Shown here: positions 1 to 9,185 of the stretch, one piece after another
Layout: every line of letters begins with the position of its first letter
Numbering within the stretch: position 1 is the first letter of the stretch
From: DASUBV01 sp963725175
GTDB lineage: Bacteria; Actinomycetota; Actinomycetes; Streptosporangiales; Streptosporangiaceae
Direction: 5' to 3'
NCBI GenBank assembly: GCA_963725175.1
Contig: CAVRXH010000006.1
Span: 6,758,001-6,822,000, forward strand
DNA length: 64,000 bases
Notes under the pieces: model-generated
Told to the model about the DNA's origin: nothing
The model's database searches: none
What the model saw: the letters and a program-made list of their open reading frames with translations, nothing else
Position numbers and translations under genes: made by a program

Positions 1-1
1 G

Positions 2-1213
2 GACGGGCTGCCGTACGAGACGGTCGCGGCGGCAGCCCGGATGCTCTACCAGAAGTTCGAGGCCGACGACGTGCTGGTCCTGAACTCGTCCGAGGAGCGT
101 GCCCCGGAGCCGCAGCGCCCGTTCCGGGTCAGCCGGCGCACTCGGCTGCAGGCACTGGGCGCCCGCACCCTAACGGTCACCATCCCCGGCGACTACGGAC
201 CGGTGGAGTCCGTCGTCGTGGCCTACGACCACCCCCGCAGCGCGGCTGGCGTGCTGGCGCACGCCTGGGCCGAATACGAGGTCCACGACACTCTGCTGGA
301 CTGGCTGCGGAATCTGGCCGACGACGACTCCGAGCCGGTCCGGATCCAGGCGGGCCTGGCTCTGGGCCAGCTCACTGCCTCCTCGTTCCAGTACCTGGTC
401 TCTGAGGTCCTTGACCCGTGGGCGTCCAGTGGCCTGCGGTCGCGGCGCGAGACCGTCGCCTATGCGCTGCGGCGGGCCGTCGCCAGCGAGGCCGGGCTGC
501 ACGACAGCACCAGGCTCATGATCGAGGCCTGGTATTCCGATCCGGAAGACCCGGCCGGGCAGGCCACCGCGGCACGGGCCTACGGGCTGGTAGGCGGACT
601 CGTCAGTCCGCAAGAAGCCACTGCCGCGTTGTGCCGGCTCCTTGTCAGCACCGAGTTCGAGGTAAAGGTTGCCGTTGCCAACGCGCTGGCCGACCTGCTC
701 GCGCCCGAGGTCAACAGCGAGGACGGCCCGCCACCGTCATCGTCAGCCAGCCTGGTCAGCATCGTCCTGTCGGGCCTGGCCGACGCGATGGCCGACCGTC
801 AGCGGACGGGCGGAGCGCAACTGGCGTTCCTGATCCTCGCGCTGAGCCTGGAAGCCTGGGCGCCCGGCGGCGACGGCGAGGCATGCTGGCCCGCGCTGCT
901 GCTCCTGGTTACCAGGCTGCCTGGCGCCCGGCAGCTTGTCACGGATCTGTGGCAGCGGACCCTGGAGAGCGGCCGCGAGCAGGACAACGCGGAAAGGGTG
1001 CTGACCTTCTGGGCGCTGTCCGCCGAGAAGGACCCGCGGGTTCGCGAGGCACTGCTGCGGCTGGCGCGCGCTATCGCCCGCGACCGCCCGCGATGCAGGG
1101 CCACCCTGCGGCGCTACGCGGAGCAGTGGGCCCGCGACGACTCGCTGACGCCGCTCTCGATCACCAGCACAGAACTGAAGGCCGTCCTGGCCACGGAGAG
1201 TGAGGTCCCATGA
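2..1213 (+). CDS. HEAT-like repeat protein, 5' truncated by window edge
   Basis: The frame is open from base 2 and the first ATG in it is at 41, so the true start is probably outside the window. The visible 400 or so residues are alpha-helical with repeated helix pairs rich in Ala, Leu and Arg, such as VRIQAGLALGQL and VKVAVANALADLL, which look like HEAT/ARM repeats. There is no signal peptide or membrane segment in the visible part. Its stop overlaps the start of the next gene as ATGA, so the two are translationally coupled and belong to the vWA/PP2C/kinase operon. A scaffold role is inference; the missing N-terminal part could carry a catalytic domain. Confidence 0.6.
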   Translation, partial: DGLPYETVAAAARMLYQKFEADDVLVLNSSEERAPEPQRPFRVSRRTRLQALGARTLTVTIPGDYGPVESVVVAYDHPRSAAGVLAHAWAEYEVHDTLLDWLRNLADDDSEPVRIQAGLALGQLTASSFQYLVSEVLDPWASSGLRSRRETVAYALRRAVASEAGLHDSTRLMIEAWYSDPEDPAGQATAARAYGLVGGLVSPQEATAALCRLLVSTEFEVKVAVANALADLLAPEVNSEDGPPPSSSASLVSIVLSGLADAMADRQRTGGAQLAFLILALSLEAWAPGGDGEACWPALLLLVTRLPGARQLVTDLWQRTLESGREQDNAERVLTFWALSAEKDPRVREALLRLARAIARDRPRCRATLRRYAEQWARDDSLTPLSITSTELKAVLATESEVP

Positions 1214-2883
1214 CCGGCAGCGTGCCACTTATCGTCAGCGAGGAGCCAGTGGACCGGGGGCTGCTGGCGAAAATGAAGACCTCCCGGCCCAACGTCGCGG
1301 TCGTGTACTCCGACGGGTTCGGCCAGGTGGCCTGCTTCGACGGGCGGCCGCTGCGCCGGTCCCAGCAGATCGGCTCCCCCTACCGCACCCGCTACGAGGT
1401 CGACCTTAGCGATCACCGGCGGGTAGCCCGGCTGGAAAGCTCGCCCCTGCCGGCCCGCGGGGACATGTATTTCTTTCACGCCATGGTGGACGTCGGCTTC
1501 AAGGTGACCGACGCCGCGGAAGTGGTCAGGCGGCATGTGACCGACGCGCTGGCGGTGGTCTACAACTTCCTCATCGGGATATCCCGCCCGGTAACACGGT
1601 GCCATGACATCCAGGACGCGCAGGGCGCCGAGGAACAGATCAACGCGCGGTTCGCGATGCCGGTCATCCTGCCGGAGGGAATAACGATCTACCGGTGCAT
1701 GATCCGCCTGCTTCCAGATGGCGCCGCCCAGAACTACCTGCGGTCACGAGAAGTCGTGAACAGGGACCTCACCCTCATCCCCGCCGAGCAGCAGCTCGCC
1801 GTCGCCCGAGCACTCAACGAGGCGGAACTGGCGGCACTGGCTCAGCGGGCGCGGCTAGCTCGGGAGGACCAGGAACTGCGGGCGGCCGCTGGCCGTCCCC
1901 TGGACATCGCCGGGCTGCTGCGTGAGCACCTGATCCGGCACCCCGAGGACACCGCCTATGCCACCCAGCTCCTGATGAGCTATCAGCAGGCCCTTTCCGC
2001 CCGTGAGGACATCGGGGATCAGCGGACCGCGGAACTGTTCAAGTACATGGTCGACAACGGCCTTATCCAGTCCGTCGACGTTGACGGACTGCGCGCCCAG
2101 ATGCTGGGACGGGTTCAGGGGATCGCGGCCGCCGGCCCGCCGGAACTGCCGTCGGCAGGGGAGTCATGGGACGAGCCGCTGCCGGGCCACGCGGCTGCCA
2201 GGCCGCATCCTCCCGCGGGGCAGCAGCACAGGGTCATCCCAGTGTACATGATCATTGACGAGTCGGTTGCTGACGACGGCTACTTCACGGCACTGAACGA
2301 GGGCATGCGGGTCCTGCCGGCGCATCTGGCCGGAGACGCCGACATCATGTCCGCGGTCCGCCTGGCAGTGATCGGGTACGGAAATGAGATAGATGTCCGG
2401 CTGCCGCTGACCGCGGTCGGGCCGGACAGCATCGTGCCCGCGCTGTCGCACCGCGACGGAACCGGACTGCCGTCGGCCCTCGATTACCTGCGTACCCGGA
2501 TTCCGGAAGACGTCGGCCTGCTCAAATCGCAAAACCTGATCCCCGGCCGGCCGACCGTCTACCTGCTCAGCGGTGCTGAGCCCAGCCCGGGCTGGGAGGC
2601 AGCGCACCAGCAGCTCACCGACCGCCAGGCATTCCCCTATGCCCCGAACATCATCGCCTGCGGAATCGCCGCAGCCGACCCAGTGACGGTCAGCCGGATG
2701 GCGAGCCCGTCCCAGTTCTGCTGGGCCGCGACCCCCAGCGTGCCCGCTCATGAGGCCATCCGGTCCTACCTGGAGTTCATCCAGGCCAGCATCGTCAGCC
2801 TGTGCCATGCCTACCTCAGCGGCAGCGCGCCGTCCGAGATAAGCGGGCCAGCGGGATTCCGCCGGGCCGGCGAGGGCGACTGA
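1210..2883 (+). CDS. SPFH-like plus vWA-domain protein
   Basis: 557 residues. The first 200 or so resemble an SPFH/stomatin-like region: an extended beta-rich part followed by a charged helix containing LAALAQRARLAREDQEL. The C-terminal 210 residues form a von Willebrand factor A domain beginning near residue 345 (VYMIIDESVAD) and closely parallel to the TerY-type protein at 5543-6220. The metal-binding motif DxSxS reads DESVA, so its last Ser is lost and metal-dependent binding may be impaired. It starts in an ATGA overlap with the upstream gene and ends 2 bases before the phosphatase start. Probably an adaptor in the same signalling complex. The SPFH assignment is less certain than the vWA one. 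Confidence 0.65.
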   Translation: MTGSVPLIVSEEPVDRGLLAKMKTSRPNVAVVYSDGFGQVACFDGRPLRRSQQIGSPYRTRYEVDLSDHRRVARLESSPLPARGDMYFFHAMVDVGFKVTDAAEVVRRHVTDALAVVYNFLIGISRPVTRCHDIQDAQGAEEQINARFAMPVILPEGITIYRCMIRLLPDGAAQNYLRSREVVNRDLTLIPAEQQLAVARALNEAELAALAQRARLAREDQELRAAAGRPLDIAGLLREHLIRHPEDTAYATQLLMSYQQALSAREDIGDQRTAELFKYMVDNGLIQSVDVDGLRAQMLGRVQGIAAAGPPELPSAGESWDEPLPGHAAARPHPPAGQQHRVIPVYMIIDESVADDGYFTALNEGMRVLPAHLAGDADIMSAVRLAVIGYGNEIDVRLPLTAVGPDSIVPALSHRDGTGLPSALDYLRTRIPEDVGLLKSQNLIPGRPTVYLLSGAEPSPGWEAAHQQLTDRQAFPYAPNIIACGIAAADPVTVSRMASPSQFCWAATPSVPAHEAIRSYLEFIQASIVSLCHAYLSGSAPSEISGPAGFRRAGEGD

Positions 2884-2885
2884 CC

Positions 2886-3878
2886 ATGGCACGCCATGAG
2901 CGCCGCGGGCGCGGTCGTCAGCAGCCGTCAGGAACGGGCGCCGCGGCGCCCGGTGCTGTCCAGACCGCGGAGCAAGAGGTGGTGCCCGCGAGTGGCGATG
3001 ACCGCTGGGAACCGGTCATCGTCGGCGACCCGACACTCGACTTCGAGCCCTGCCCCGCGGCTACCGTCCCCTACCGGCCCGACACCATCTTTGACGGATG
3101 GTCGGCCGGGCCGGCCACGGTCCGGCTCGCCTCCGTCCGCGGCTACTCGCATCGCTATCACGGCATGCCCCGCCAGGACGATGCGGAGGTCGCATTCCAC
3201 CAGCCATCCGGCGCGGTGCTGTTCGCGGTGGCCGACGGCGTCTCTAGCGCCTCGCAGTCCCACCTGGGCGCGAGCGTGGCCTGCCGGAGCGCCGTTGGCA
3301 CGCTGCGACGGCAGCTTGACAGCGGTGACCAGCCTGACTGGAACACCCTGGCGCACGAGGCAGCGGACGCGCTGATGAGGCGGGCCGCCTGGCTCACGGA
3401 CCGGGCCGGACGCCCCGACACCGGGGTCGCCGAGAAACTGGTGGCCACCACCCTGACGGCCGGATACGTCGTCAGGGACGGCGAGCACGTGCGCGCCACG
3501 GTCATCCAGATCGGTGACTCCGGGACGTGGGTGCTGTACCAGGATCAGTACCACGCAATCGGCCTGCCGAAGATCGATCCGTCCCAGCAGGTAATATCCT
3601 CTGCGGTCACGGCGCTGCCGAGGATACCCGCCGCACTTCAGCCTGCTCAGATCACGCTGCCGCCCGGCGCGGTCCTGCTCGTCGGCACCGACGGGTTCGG
3701 CGACCCGCTCGGTGACGGCGACGGCCGGGTCGGGCAGCTGTTCGCCCATCACCTCGCCACTCCGCCGCCCGCCCGCGCGCTGGCCCACCTGCTGGACTTC
3801 TCCCGGGAGACCTTCGACGACGACCGCACGCTGATCGCCGTATGGCCGCGAGCCACCGGGCGGGGGGAGGCCCGGTGA
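2886..3878 (+). CDS. PP2C-family serine/threonine phosphatase
   Basis: 330 residues from the ATG at 2886, chosen because it lies directly after the upstream stop; an earlier in-frame start would overlap that gene by about 80 bases. A disordered Gly/Ala/Gln-rich N-terminus of about 40 residues precedes the PP2C fold. PP2C signatures are in order: VADGVSS near 115, IGDSGTW near 209, GTDGFGDP near 268 and DDRTLI near 311. These match the metal-binding aspartates of the family, so the enzyme is probably active. It would reverse phosphorylation by the two neighbouring kinases. Its stop overlaps the kinase GTG start as GTGA. Confidence 0.8.
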   Translation: MARHERRGRGRQQPSGTGAAAPGAVQTAEQEVVPASGDDRWEPVIVGDPTLDFEPCPAATVPYRPDTIFDGWSAGPATVRLASVRGYSHRYHGMPRQDDAEVAFHQPSGAVLFAVADGVSSASQSHLGASVACRSAVGTLRRQLDSGDQPDWNTLAHEAADALMRRAAWLTDRAGRPDTGVAEKLVATTLTAGYVVRDGEHVRATVIQIGDSGTWVLYQDQYHAIGLPKIDPSQQVISSAVTALPRIPAALQPAQITLPPGAVLLVGTDGFGDPLGDGDGRVGQLFAHHLATPPPARALAHLLDFSRETFDDDRTLIAVWPRATGRGEAR

Positions 3879-5482
3879 CGGTGTCCATCCCTCGCATCGA
3901 CATCAGCAGCCTGTCCCTCGGCACCGAACTGGGCCGGGGAGGACAGGGAACGGTCACGACGGTCGCCGGGCTGCAAGCCGACGGCCAGCCCGCCGTGCTG
4001 AAGAGCTACTCGCCCGCTGCCGCCGCCACGCTCGATGCTGACGCGCTGGAGGCTGCCATCGCCTTTCCCCGCGAGCTCAGCCCTGACGACAGCACCTGGC
4101 TGCGCCAGAAAGCGGCCTGGCCGGCGGTGCTGGTCGAAGACAGCGGATTGGCCTGCGGCTTCTTGATGCGCGCTGTACCAGACTCCTGCTACTTCGGGTT
4201 CCAGACGCAGACCAGGGGCAGCATCCGGAAGCTCGCCGACCTGGCGTTCCTGCTCAATCCCGACGCCTACCTCATCCGGTCCGGCCTGCAGGTCACCGAC
4301 CGTGCCCGGATTGACCTGCTGGCGAGCGTCGCCACGGCACTGGCACGACTGCATGCGCTGAACGTCATCGTCGGAGACCTGTCGCCCAAGAATCTTCTGT
4401 TCGGTCTTGCCCCGTCAGCCGCCTGCTTCTTCATCGACTGCGACGCCATGCACGTCCGCGGCAGCAGCGCCCTGCCTCAGATTCAGACACCTGACTGGGA
4501 AATCCCGGCTGGCGAGGCTCCCGCCACCGCCGCTGCTGACGCCTACAAGCTGGGACTCCTGGCAGTCCGCCTCTTCGCCCGTGACCAGTCCTCAACCGAC
4601 CCCGCCGCCCTCGCCGCGATCTCCCCTCAGCTCGGCAGCCTGGCGGAAGCCAGCCTGACCAGCGACCCAGGGACCCGGCCTGCCGCTGGGGACTGGCTTT
4701 CTCCGCTGCGCGCCGCCAGGAGCATGGCGACGGCGACAGCGACACGGATCTCTATCCCGATCCCGGACATCCACGACCCGGCCGCGGCCGCCGCCGCCGC
4801 ACCGCATTCTCAGCCGCCGGCGCGCCTGCCGGGCCGCCGGCGCGCCGGCATCTGGGCTCTTGCCGGACTGGGTGCCGCTGTCGCCCTCATCATCGCTATC
4901 GCCGCTCACCATGGCGCCGCGCCCGCTGCCCCGGCGCCCGGTCCGGCAGCTCAGGGCAGCGCCGGGGTGGCAGGCCAGCAGCCGGCCTCGGCCTCGGCCA
5001 GCGTGCCCGGAACCAGCCCGCCGGCCAGCAGCCCGCCGGCCAGCAGCACCCCGGCCAGCAGCACGCCGGCCGCTGGCCTGGTCAGCACCGCCTCTTCAGC
5101 GTCGGCCGTCACGGCGTCCGCCGCTATCGCAGACATGCTCACCACTTACTTCTCCGGCATTAACCACCACCGCTATTACGAGGCGCTGTCGGTCTTCGCC
5201 CCCGACACAGCGGACCAGTCGTCCACGTTTGAACAAGGATTCGCGCGCGGCCTGGCCACCACGACCGATTCCGACATCGTCCTGGAGAACCTGCTGCCCG
5301 CGGGAGACCCGGCTCCCGGGCAGGCGGAGGTCACCTTCCGCAGTCATCAGGACCCCGGCTACGGGCCTGCGGACGATCGCGACGCCACCTGCACTGCCTG
5401 GGATATCACCTACCAGGTGCACAGTTCCGGCGGGCGATATCAGATCGTGCGGGTTGTCAGCGCGCAGGATTCCCCGTGCTGA
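3875..5482 (+). CDS. membrane-anchored Ser/Thr kinase-like protein (first of two)
   Basis: 535 residues from the GTG at 3875, overlapping the PP2C stop by 4 bases; the paralogue at 6217 starts in the same way. The kinase-like domain covers about residues 10-285. It has a glycine loop (GRGGQGTV), a candidate Lys in AVLKSYSP, a catalytic loop GDLSPKNLL near 168 with Asp and Asn, and IDCD in place of DFG. One transmembrane helix lies near 325-347. After a Pro/Ser/Ala-rich spacer, the external C-terminal 120 residues contain two Cys and resemble an NTF2-like fold. Topology suggests an outside sensor with an inside kinase. It differs from ordinary PknB-type kinases and matches the kinases of TerY-P triads. 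Confidence 0.75.
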   Translation: MTVSIPRIDISSLSLGTELGRGGQGTVTTVAGLQADGQPAVLKSYSPAAAATLDADALEAAIAFPRELSPDDSTWLRQKAAWPAVLVEDSGLACGFLMRAVPDSCYFGFQTQTRGSIRKLADLAFLLNPDAYLIRSGLQVTDRARIDLLASVATALARLHALNVIVGDLSPKNLLFGLAPSAACFFIDCDAMHVRGSSALPQIQTPDWEIPAGEAPATAAADAYKLGLLAVRLFARDQSSTDPAALAAISPQLGSLAEASLTSDPGTRPAAGDWLSPLRAARSMATATATRISIPIPDIHDPAAAAAAAPHSQPPARLPGRRRAGIWALAGLGAAVALIIAIAAHHGAAPAAPAPGPAAQGSAGVAGQQPASASASVPGTSPPASSPPASSTPASSTPAAGLVSTASSASAVTASAAIADMLTTYFSGINHHRYYEALSVFAPDTADQSSTFEQGFARGLATTTDSDIVLENLLPAGDPAPGQAEVTFRSHQDPGYGPADDRDATCTAWDITYQVHSSGGRYQIVRVVSAQDSPC

Positions 5483-5542
5483 GCGGCAACCGCGCGAGCA
5501 GCAGCGGTCACTACACCGCGCGAGAGTAAGGAGGACAGTGGC

Positions 5543-6220
5543 ATGGCCGACAACCGAGGACACTTGCTGCCCGTCTATGTCCTGGCTGATGAGTCAGGAT
5601 CGATGGGCTATTACGTTCAGGAGCTTAACGCCGGGCTGGAATCGCTGTGCGAGACGCTGGCGGCCGAGCCCATGATCGCTGCGAAGGTGCGGCTGTGCGT
5701 CATTGGGTTTGCCAGCTCCGTGGCGGTCCGGCTGCCCTTGAGTGACTTGCGGACCACCGGAGCACTCCCGCAGCTGAACACCGGCGGGTCTACCAATTAC
5801 CAGGCGGCATTCCAGGACCTGCTATCCAGGATCCCGGCCGATGTGAGCGCGCTCAAGCGTGATGGCTACCTCATCCACCGTCCCGCTGTCTTCTTCCTGA
5901 GCGACGGGCAGCCTGACAACGGCGGCTGGCTCAGGCCGCATCAGCTGCTCACCAACAGGACCAGCACGCCCGCCGCCCCCAACATCATCGCCTGCGGAGT
6001 GGGAAGCCAGATTCAGAAGCAGACCATCCGGCAGGTCGCTACCCAGGAGGCGTTCGCGTTCGTCTCCGTCACGGGAGCAGATATCGGCGTGTCTATCGCG
6101 CGGTTCTTCACCGCGCTCACCTCCAGCGTCGTCCAGTCCGGGCAGTCACTGAACTCCGCGTCGCCGCAACTCGTCGTTGAGCCGCCCGACGGATTCTGCC
6201 TTGCCATTGACGTGGTGTGA
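5543..6220 (+). CDS. TerY-type vWA-domain protein
   Basis: 225 residues, almost entirely one vWA domain. The metal-site motif is intact: YVLADESGSMG near residue 14 contains DxSxS, and the later Thr and Asp positions (GGSTNYQ, FLSDGQPD) are present. The length and sequence match stand-alone TerY-like proteins of tellurite/stress systems. A strong ribosome-binding site AGGAGG lies about 8 bases before the ATG. It sits between the two kinases, and its stop overlaps the second kinase start as GTGA. It probably binds a phosphorylated or metal-dependent partner in the vWA/PP2C/kinase complex. No terD-like gene is visible in the window. Confidence 0.8.
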   Translation: MADNRGHLLPVYVLADESGSMGYYVQELNAGLESLCETLAAEPMIAAKVRLCVIGFASSVAVRLPLSDLRTTGALPQLNTGGSTNYQAAFQDLLSRIPADVSALKRDGYLIHRPAVFFLSDGQPDNGGWLRPHQLLTNRTSTPAAPNIIACGVGSQIQKQTIRQVATQEAFAFVSVTGADIGVSIARFFTALTSSVVQSGQSLNSASPQLVVEPPDGFCLAIDVV

Positions 6221-7851
6221 CGGTCATGCAATCCGGGTCCGTTCCGCGGATTGACATCTCCTATCTCGGCCTCGCCGACGAGCTGGGGGCCGGTGGCCAG
6301 GGGCGGGTGACGGCTGTCAGCGGCCTGCGGATCAGCGATCACCCCGCGGCGCTGAAGCACTACTCACCGGAGGCTCGCGCGTCCCTTGACTCCGATGCCC
6401 TGGAGGCCATGATCGCCTTCGCCAGGGAACTGCCGCCGCCGGGCCCCGGCTGGCTGGCCGGCAACACGGCATGGCCGACAATGATCGCCGAGGACAACGG
6501 CAGTACCTGCGGTTTCCTGATGCGTACTGTCCCCGCGCCGTACTACTTCGGGTTCCGTACCCGCACCCAGGGCGTGCAGCGGAAACTCGCGGACGTCGCC
6601 TTCCTGCTGAATCCGGACGAATACGTCTCCCGTGCCGGGCTGAACGTAAGCGACCAGGACCGGCTCGAACTGCTGGCCAGCATCGCCGCGACCATGTCGC
6701 GGCTGCATTCTCTCGGCGCGGTCATCGGCGACGTGTCCCCCAAGAACATGCTGTTCACCCTCAGGCCCGCGGGGTGCTTCATCATCGACTGCGACACCAT
6801 CCGGCTGCGGGAGCGCAGCGTCCTGGAACCAGTCGACACCCCGGACTGGGAGGTCCCGCCCGGCGAGTCGCGCGCCACCGTCGCCACGGACGCCTATAAG
6901 TTCGGTCTCCTGGCCATCCGGATGTTCGCCCGCGACCAGTCAGCTACCAGCCCCGCGGCTCTGGCAGCGGTATCCCCGGAGCTTGGCCGTCTGGCTTCCG
7001 GCAGCCAGAGCGCGTCTCCCGAGGCCCGGCCGGCCCCGGCAAGCTGGGCCGGTCCGCTCAGCGCCGCCATCACCGCATGCGCAGTGGCGGCCACCGCGGC
7101 CGCCACTGCCACGTCCCCGGCGCCGATCCCTGTCAGGATCGCTGTCCCCGTCCCGCAGGTATCCGATCGTGCTGCCCCCGGCTCCTCCCCAGGCCCGGCT
7201 GGTCATCCGGCCCCGCCAGCACGACGCGGCCTGGTCATCGCCGCCGCAGTGATAGTGGCAGGGCTCGTCCTGAGCGTTGTCGCGATCGCTGCTGTGCATG
7301 CCGGACTGCGGACGCTCACGCCGGCCGCGGCGCAGTCCGGCACCGCCGACCCCGGCAGCGCAGTGGCCGCGTCATCAGCGGGCCCGGTTTCCGGCAGCGG
7401 GGGATCGGGTGCCGAGCAGGCCGCCCAGCTCAATGACTTTCTCGCCAGCAACGGAGCGACCCGGCGCGAAGTTCAGGACGCGATCGACGATGTCGGGTCC
7501 TGCACCAGCATGCCTGCGGCCGCCGCGCAGATCCAGGAGGCCGTCACCGCTCGGCAGGCCCAGATCGGCACCGCATCCTCGCTGGCCACCAGCGCGCTGC
7601 CGAGCGGTGTGACGCTGAAGTCCGAGCTGCTCGCGGCCCTGCGCATTTCTCTGGGGGCAGATAAGGACTTCCTGACATGGGCGCAGGAGATGGAGCAGGG
7701 CTGCACGGCCCCGGCTCCGCAGACCGCCGCCTATAGGGCCGGGTTCGCGGCCTCGGGCGCCGCGGGCACGGCCAAGCTGAGCTTCCTGCGGCTCTGGAAC
7801 CCGATCGCGAGCGAGAACGGCTATCCCGTCCGCTCGTGGGCCAGCATGTAG
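6217..7851 (+). CDS. membrane-anchored Ser/Thr kinase-like protein (second of two)
   Basis: 544 residues from GTG 6217, coupled to the TerY-like gene. The kinase domain is a clear paralogue of the one at 3875: ELGAGGQGRV glycine loop, AALKHYSP, GDVSPKNML catalytic loop and IDCDTI. Shared framework stretches include FLLNP and APYYFGFRTRTQG-like segments. A transmembrane helix lies near residues 340-362. The external C-terminus of about 150 residues is unrelated to that of the first kinase; it is helical with two Cys (DDVGSCTS and EQGCTAP). Two kinases with the same inside and different outsides suggest two input signals to one phosphatase/vWA unit. Function is inferred from context. Confidence 0.75.
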   Translation: MTVMQSGSVPRIDISYLGLADELGAGGQGRVTAVSGLRISDHPAALKHYSPEARASLDSDALEAMIAFARELPPPGPGWLAGNTAWPTMIAEDNGSTCGFLMRTVPAPYYFGFRTRTQGVQRKLADVAFLLNPDEYVSRAGLNVSDQDRLELLASIAATMSRLHSLGAVIGDVSPKNMLFTLRPAGCFIIDCDTIRLRERSVLEPVDTPDWEVPPGESRATVATDAYKFGLLAIRMFARDQSATSPAALAAVSPELGRLASGSQSASPEARPAPASWAGPLSAAITACAVAATAAATATSPAPIPVRIAVPVPQVSDRAAPGSSPGPAGHPAPPARRGLVIAAAVIVAGLVLSVVAIAAVHAGLRTLTPAAAQSGTADPGSAVAASSAGPVSGSGGSGAEQAAQLNDFLASNGATRREVQDAIDDVGSCTSMPAAAAQIQEAVTARQAQIGTASSLATSALPSGVTLKSELLAALRISLGADKDFLTWAQEMEQGCTAPAPQTAAYRAGFAASGAAGTAKLSFLRLWNPIASENGYPVRSWASM

Positions 7852-7930
7852 GCAACCATTCCGGAAGGCAGGGAACGATGACTATCACTCAGGCGCATGC
7901 CGACAGGGGATCCTGGCGGAGCCGGCCGGC

Positions 7931-9147
7931 ATGGACGTGCGGGCGGCCGTGATGCCGGCCGACGCCGCTCACCGGGCTGACATCGCCGACCGGGACCTGC
8001 TGTGGGAGCTAGACGCGGCGTGCCGGTGGTGGGAGCAGCAGCGAACCTGGCGCGTCAGTTCCTCTTTCACCGGCGGAGGGGTCATCGCGGCCTTTGAGGA
8101 CCTCGTCGGCTCCCGCGTCGCACCGGACGCCAGGGCATTGGCCTTACCCAGCTCGGCCACCGGGCTCGTTGCCGCGCTGCGCGCCGCCGGCGTCGGCCCG
8201 GCGCGACCATCGGCGTGCCGGCGCTGGCGCCGGACGACATGCCGACGGCGGCGATCCGGGCGCTTGGCATCCGCACCAGGCCCATGCCGGTCAGCGAGAC
8301 GACCGGCATGGTGGACACCGCGCTGCTGTGCCGCGACCGGCGGCTAACCGCGGGCCTAGCGGCCGTGCTGGCCGTTCACCTGCACGGCCTCACCTGTGAC
8401 GTGCCCGCGCTGCGCGCGGCGCGGCCTGGCCTGACCGTAATCGAGGACGCGGCCAGCGCGTGGGCCGCACGCTACCCCGATGGCGCGCCAGTCGGCAGCG
8501 CAGCGGACATGTGCGTGTTCTCCTTCAAGGCCGGCAGGTCACTCAGCGCTGGTGAACTGGGCTGCCTGGTTACGCGCACGCCGAGCCTCTTCACGGCGGC
8601 GGTAGCGCTAACGCAGCACCCGGTCCGGCAGCTCCTGGACGGCGTTTCCAGGCCGCATACGGATCAGGTCATGATGTGCGTGGCCCCGGCAGTGGCCCTG
8701 CTAGGCGCATACGTCGTGCAAGCGCACGCAGGAGAGGTCGCGGTGCTGCGCCGTGCCGCCGCCCGCCTGTCCGGCGCGCTACGCCGGGACGGGCTTGCCG
8801 TGCTGACCGATCCGAAGCGCCATGAGCCGGGCGTGGTGGCAGTCCGCGCGACCGCCTCGCACGTCCGCCACTCGCTGCGCGGGGTCAGTCTCGGGCGTTC
8901 TGTCGTCATCACGAGCGTGGATCAGCCAGTGCTGCGCGTTTACCCCGGCGCTCAGCCACACTCGACGCTGCGCGAGCTGGCGGCCGCTGTCACGACCGTC
9001 ACGGCGGCGGTACGGACTTCCCGGCGGCAGCCGAGGACTCTGCCAGCGGCCGGCCGGACTGACGTCGGCCGCCAGGGCGGCGGCGGGGCCGGCGCACGCT
9101 CGTGGTACGGGCTCGCCAGCGGAATCCATGACCCGGCCCTGGCCTGA
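7931..9147 (+). pseudogene. DegT/DnrJ/EryC1-family aminotransferase-like, frameshifted, PLP Lys replaced
   Basis: The N-terminal part is in one frame from ATG 7931 and the rest in another from about 8200. The junction GVGP(G)ATIGVPALAPDD is restored by adding one G in a CCCGG run at 8198-8202, so this is a one-base deletion, real or artefactual. Family features: an N-terminal FTGGGVIAAFEDLV segment, IEDAASAWAA, and FSFKAGRSLSAGELG. In the usual FSFxxxK...GEGG motif the PLP-binding Lys is Arg here, so aldimine chemistry is doubtful even if the frame is intact. It lies 79 bases behind the second kinase. A 24-codon ATG frame at 7878 with a good ribosome-binding site precedes it and could be a leader or a second frame error. 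Confidence 0.6.
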
Positions 9148-9185
9148 TAGATAACAATAGGACTGCTTCCGAAGGGCGCGCGGCA

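Noticed and set aside
7878..7952. 24-codon frame with good ribosome-binding site before the DegT-like gene
   Set aside because: Too short and without recognisable features. It may be a leader or the true start behind another frame error, but the sequence cannot decide.
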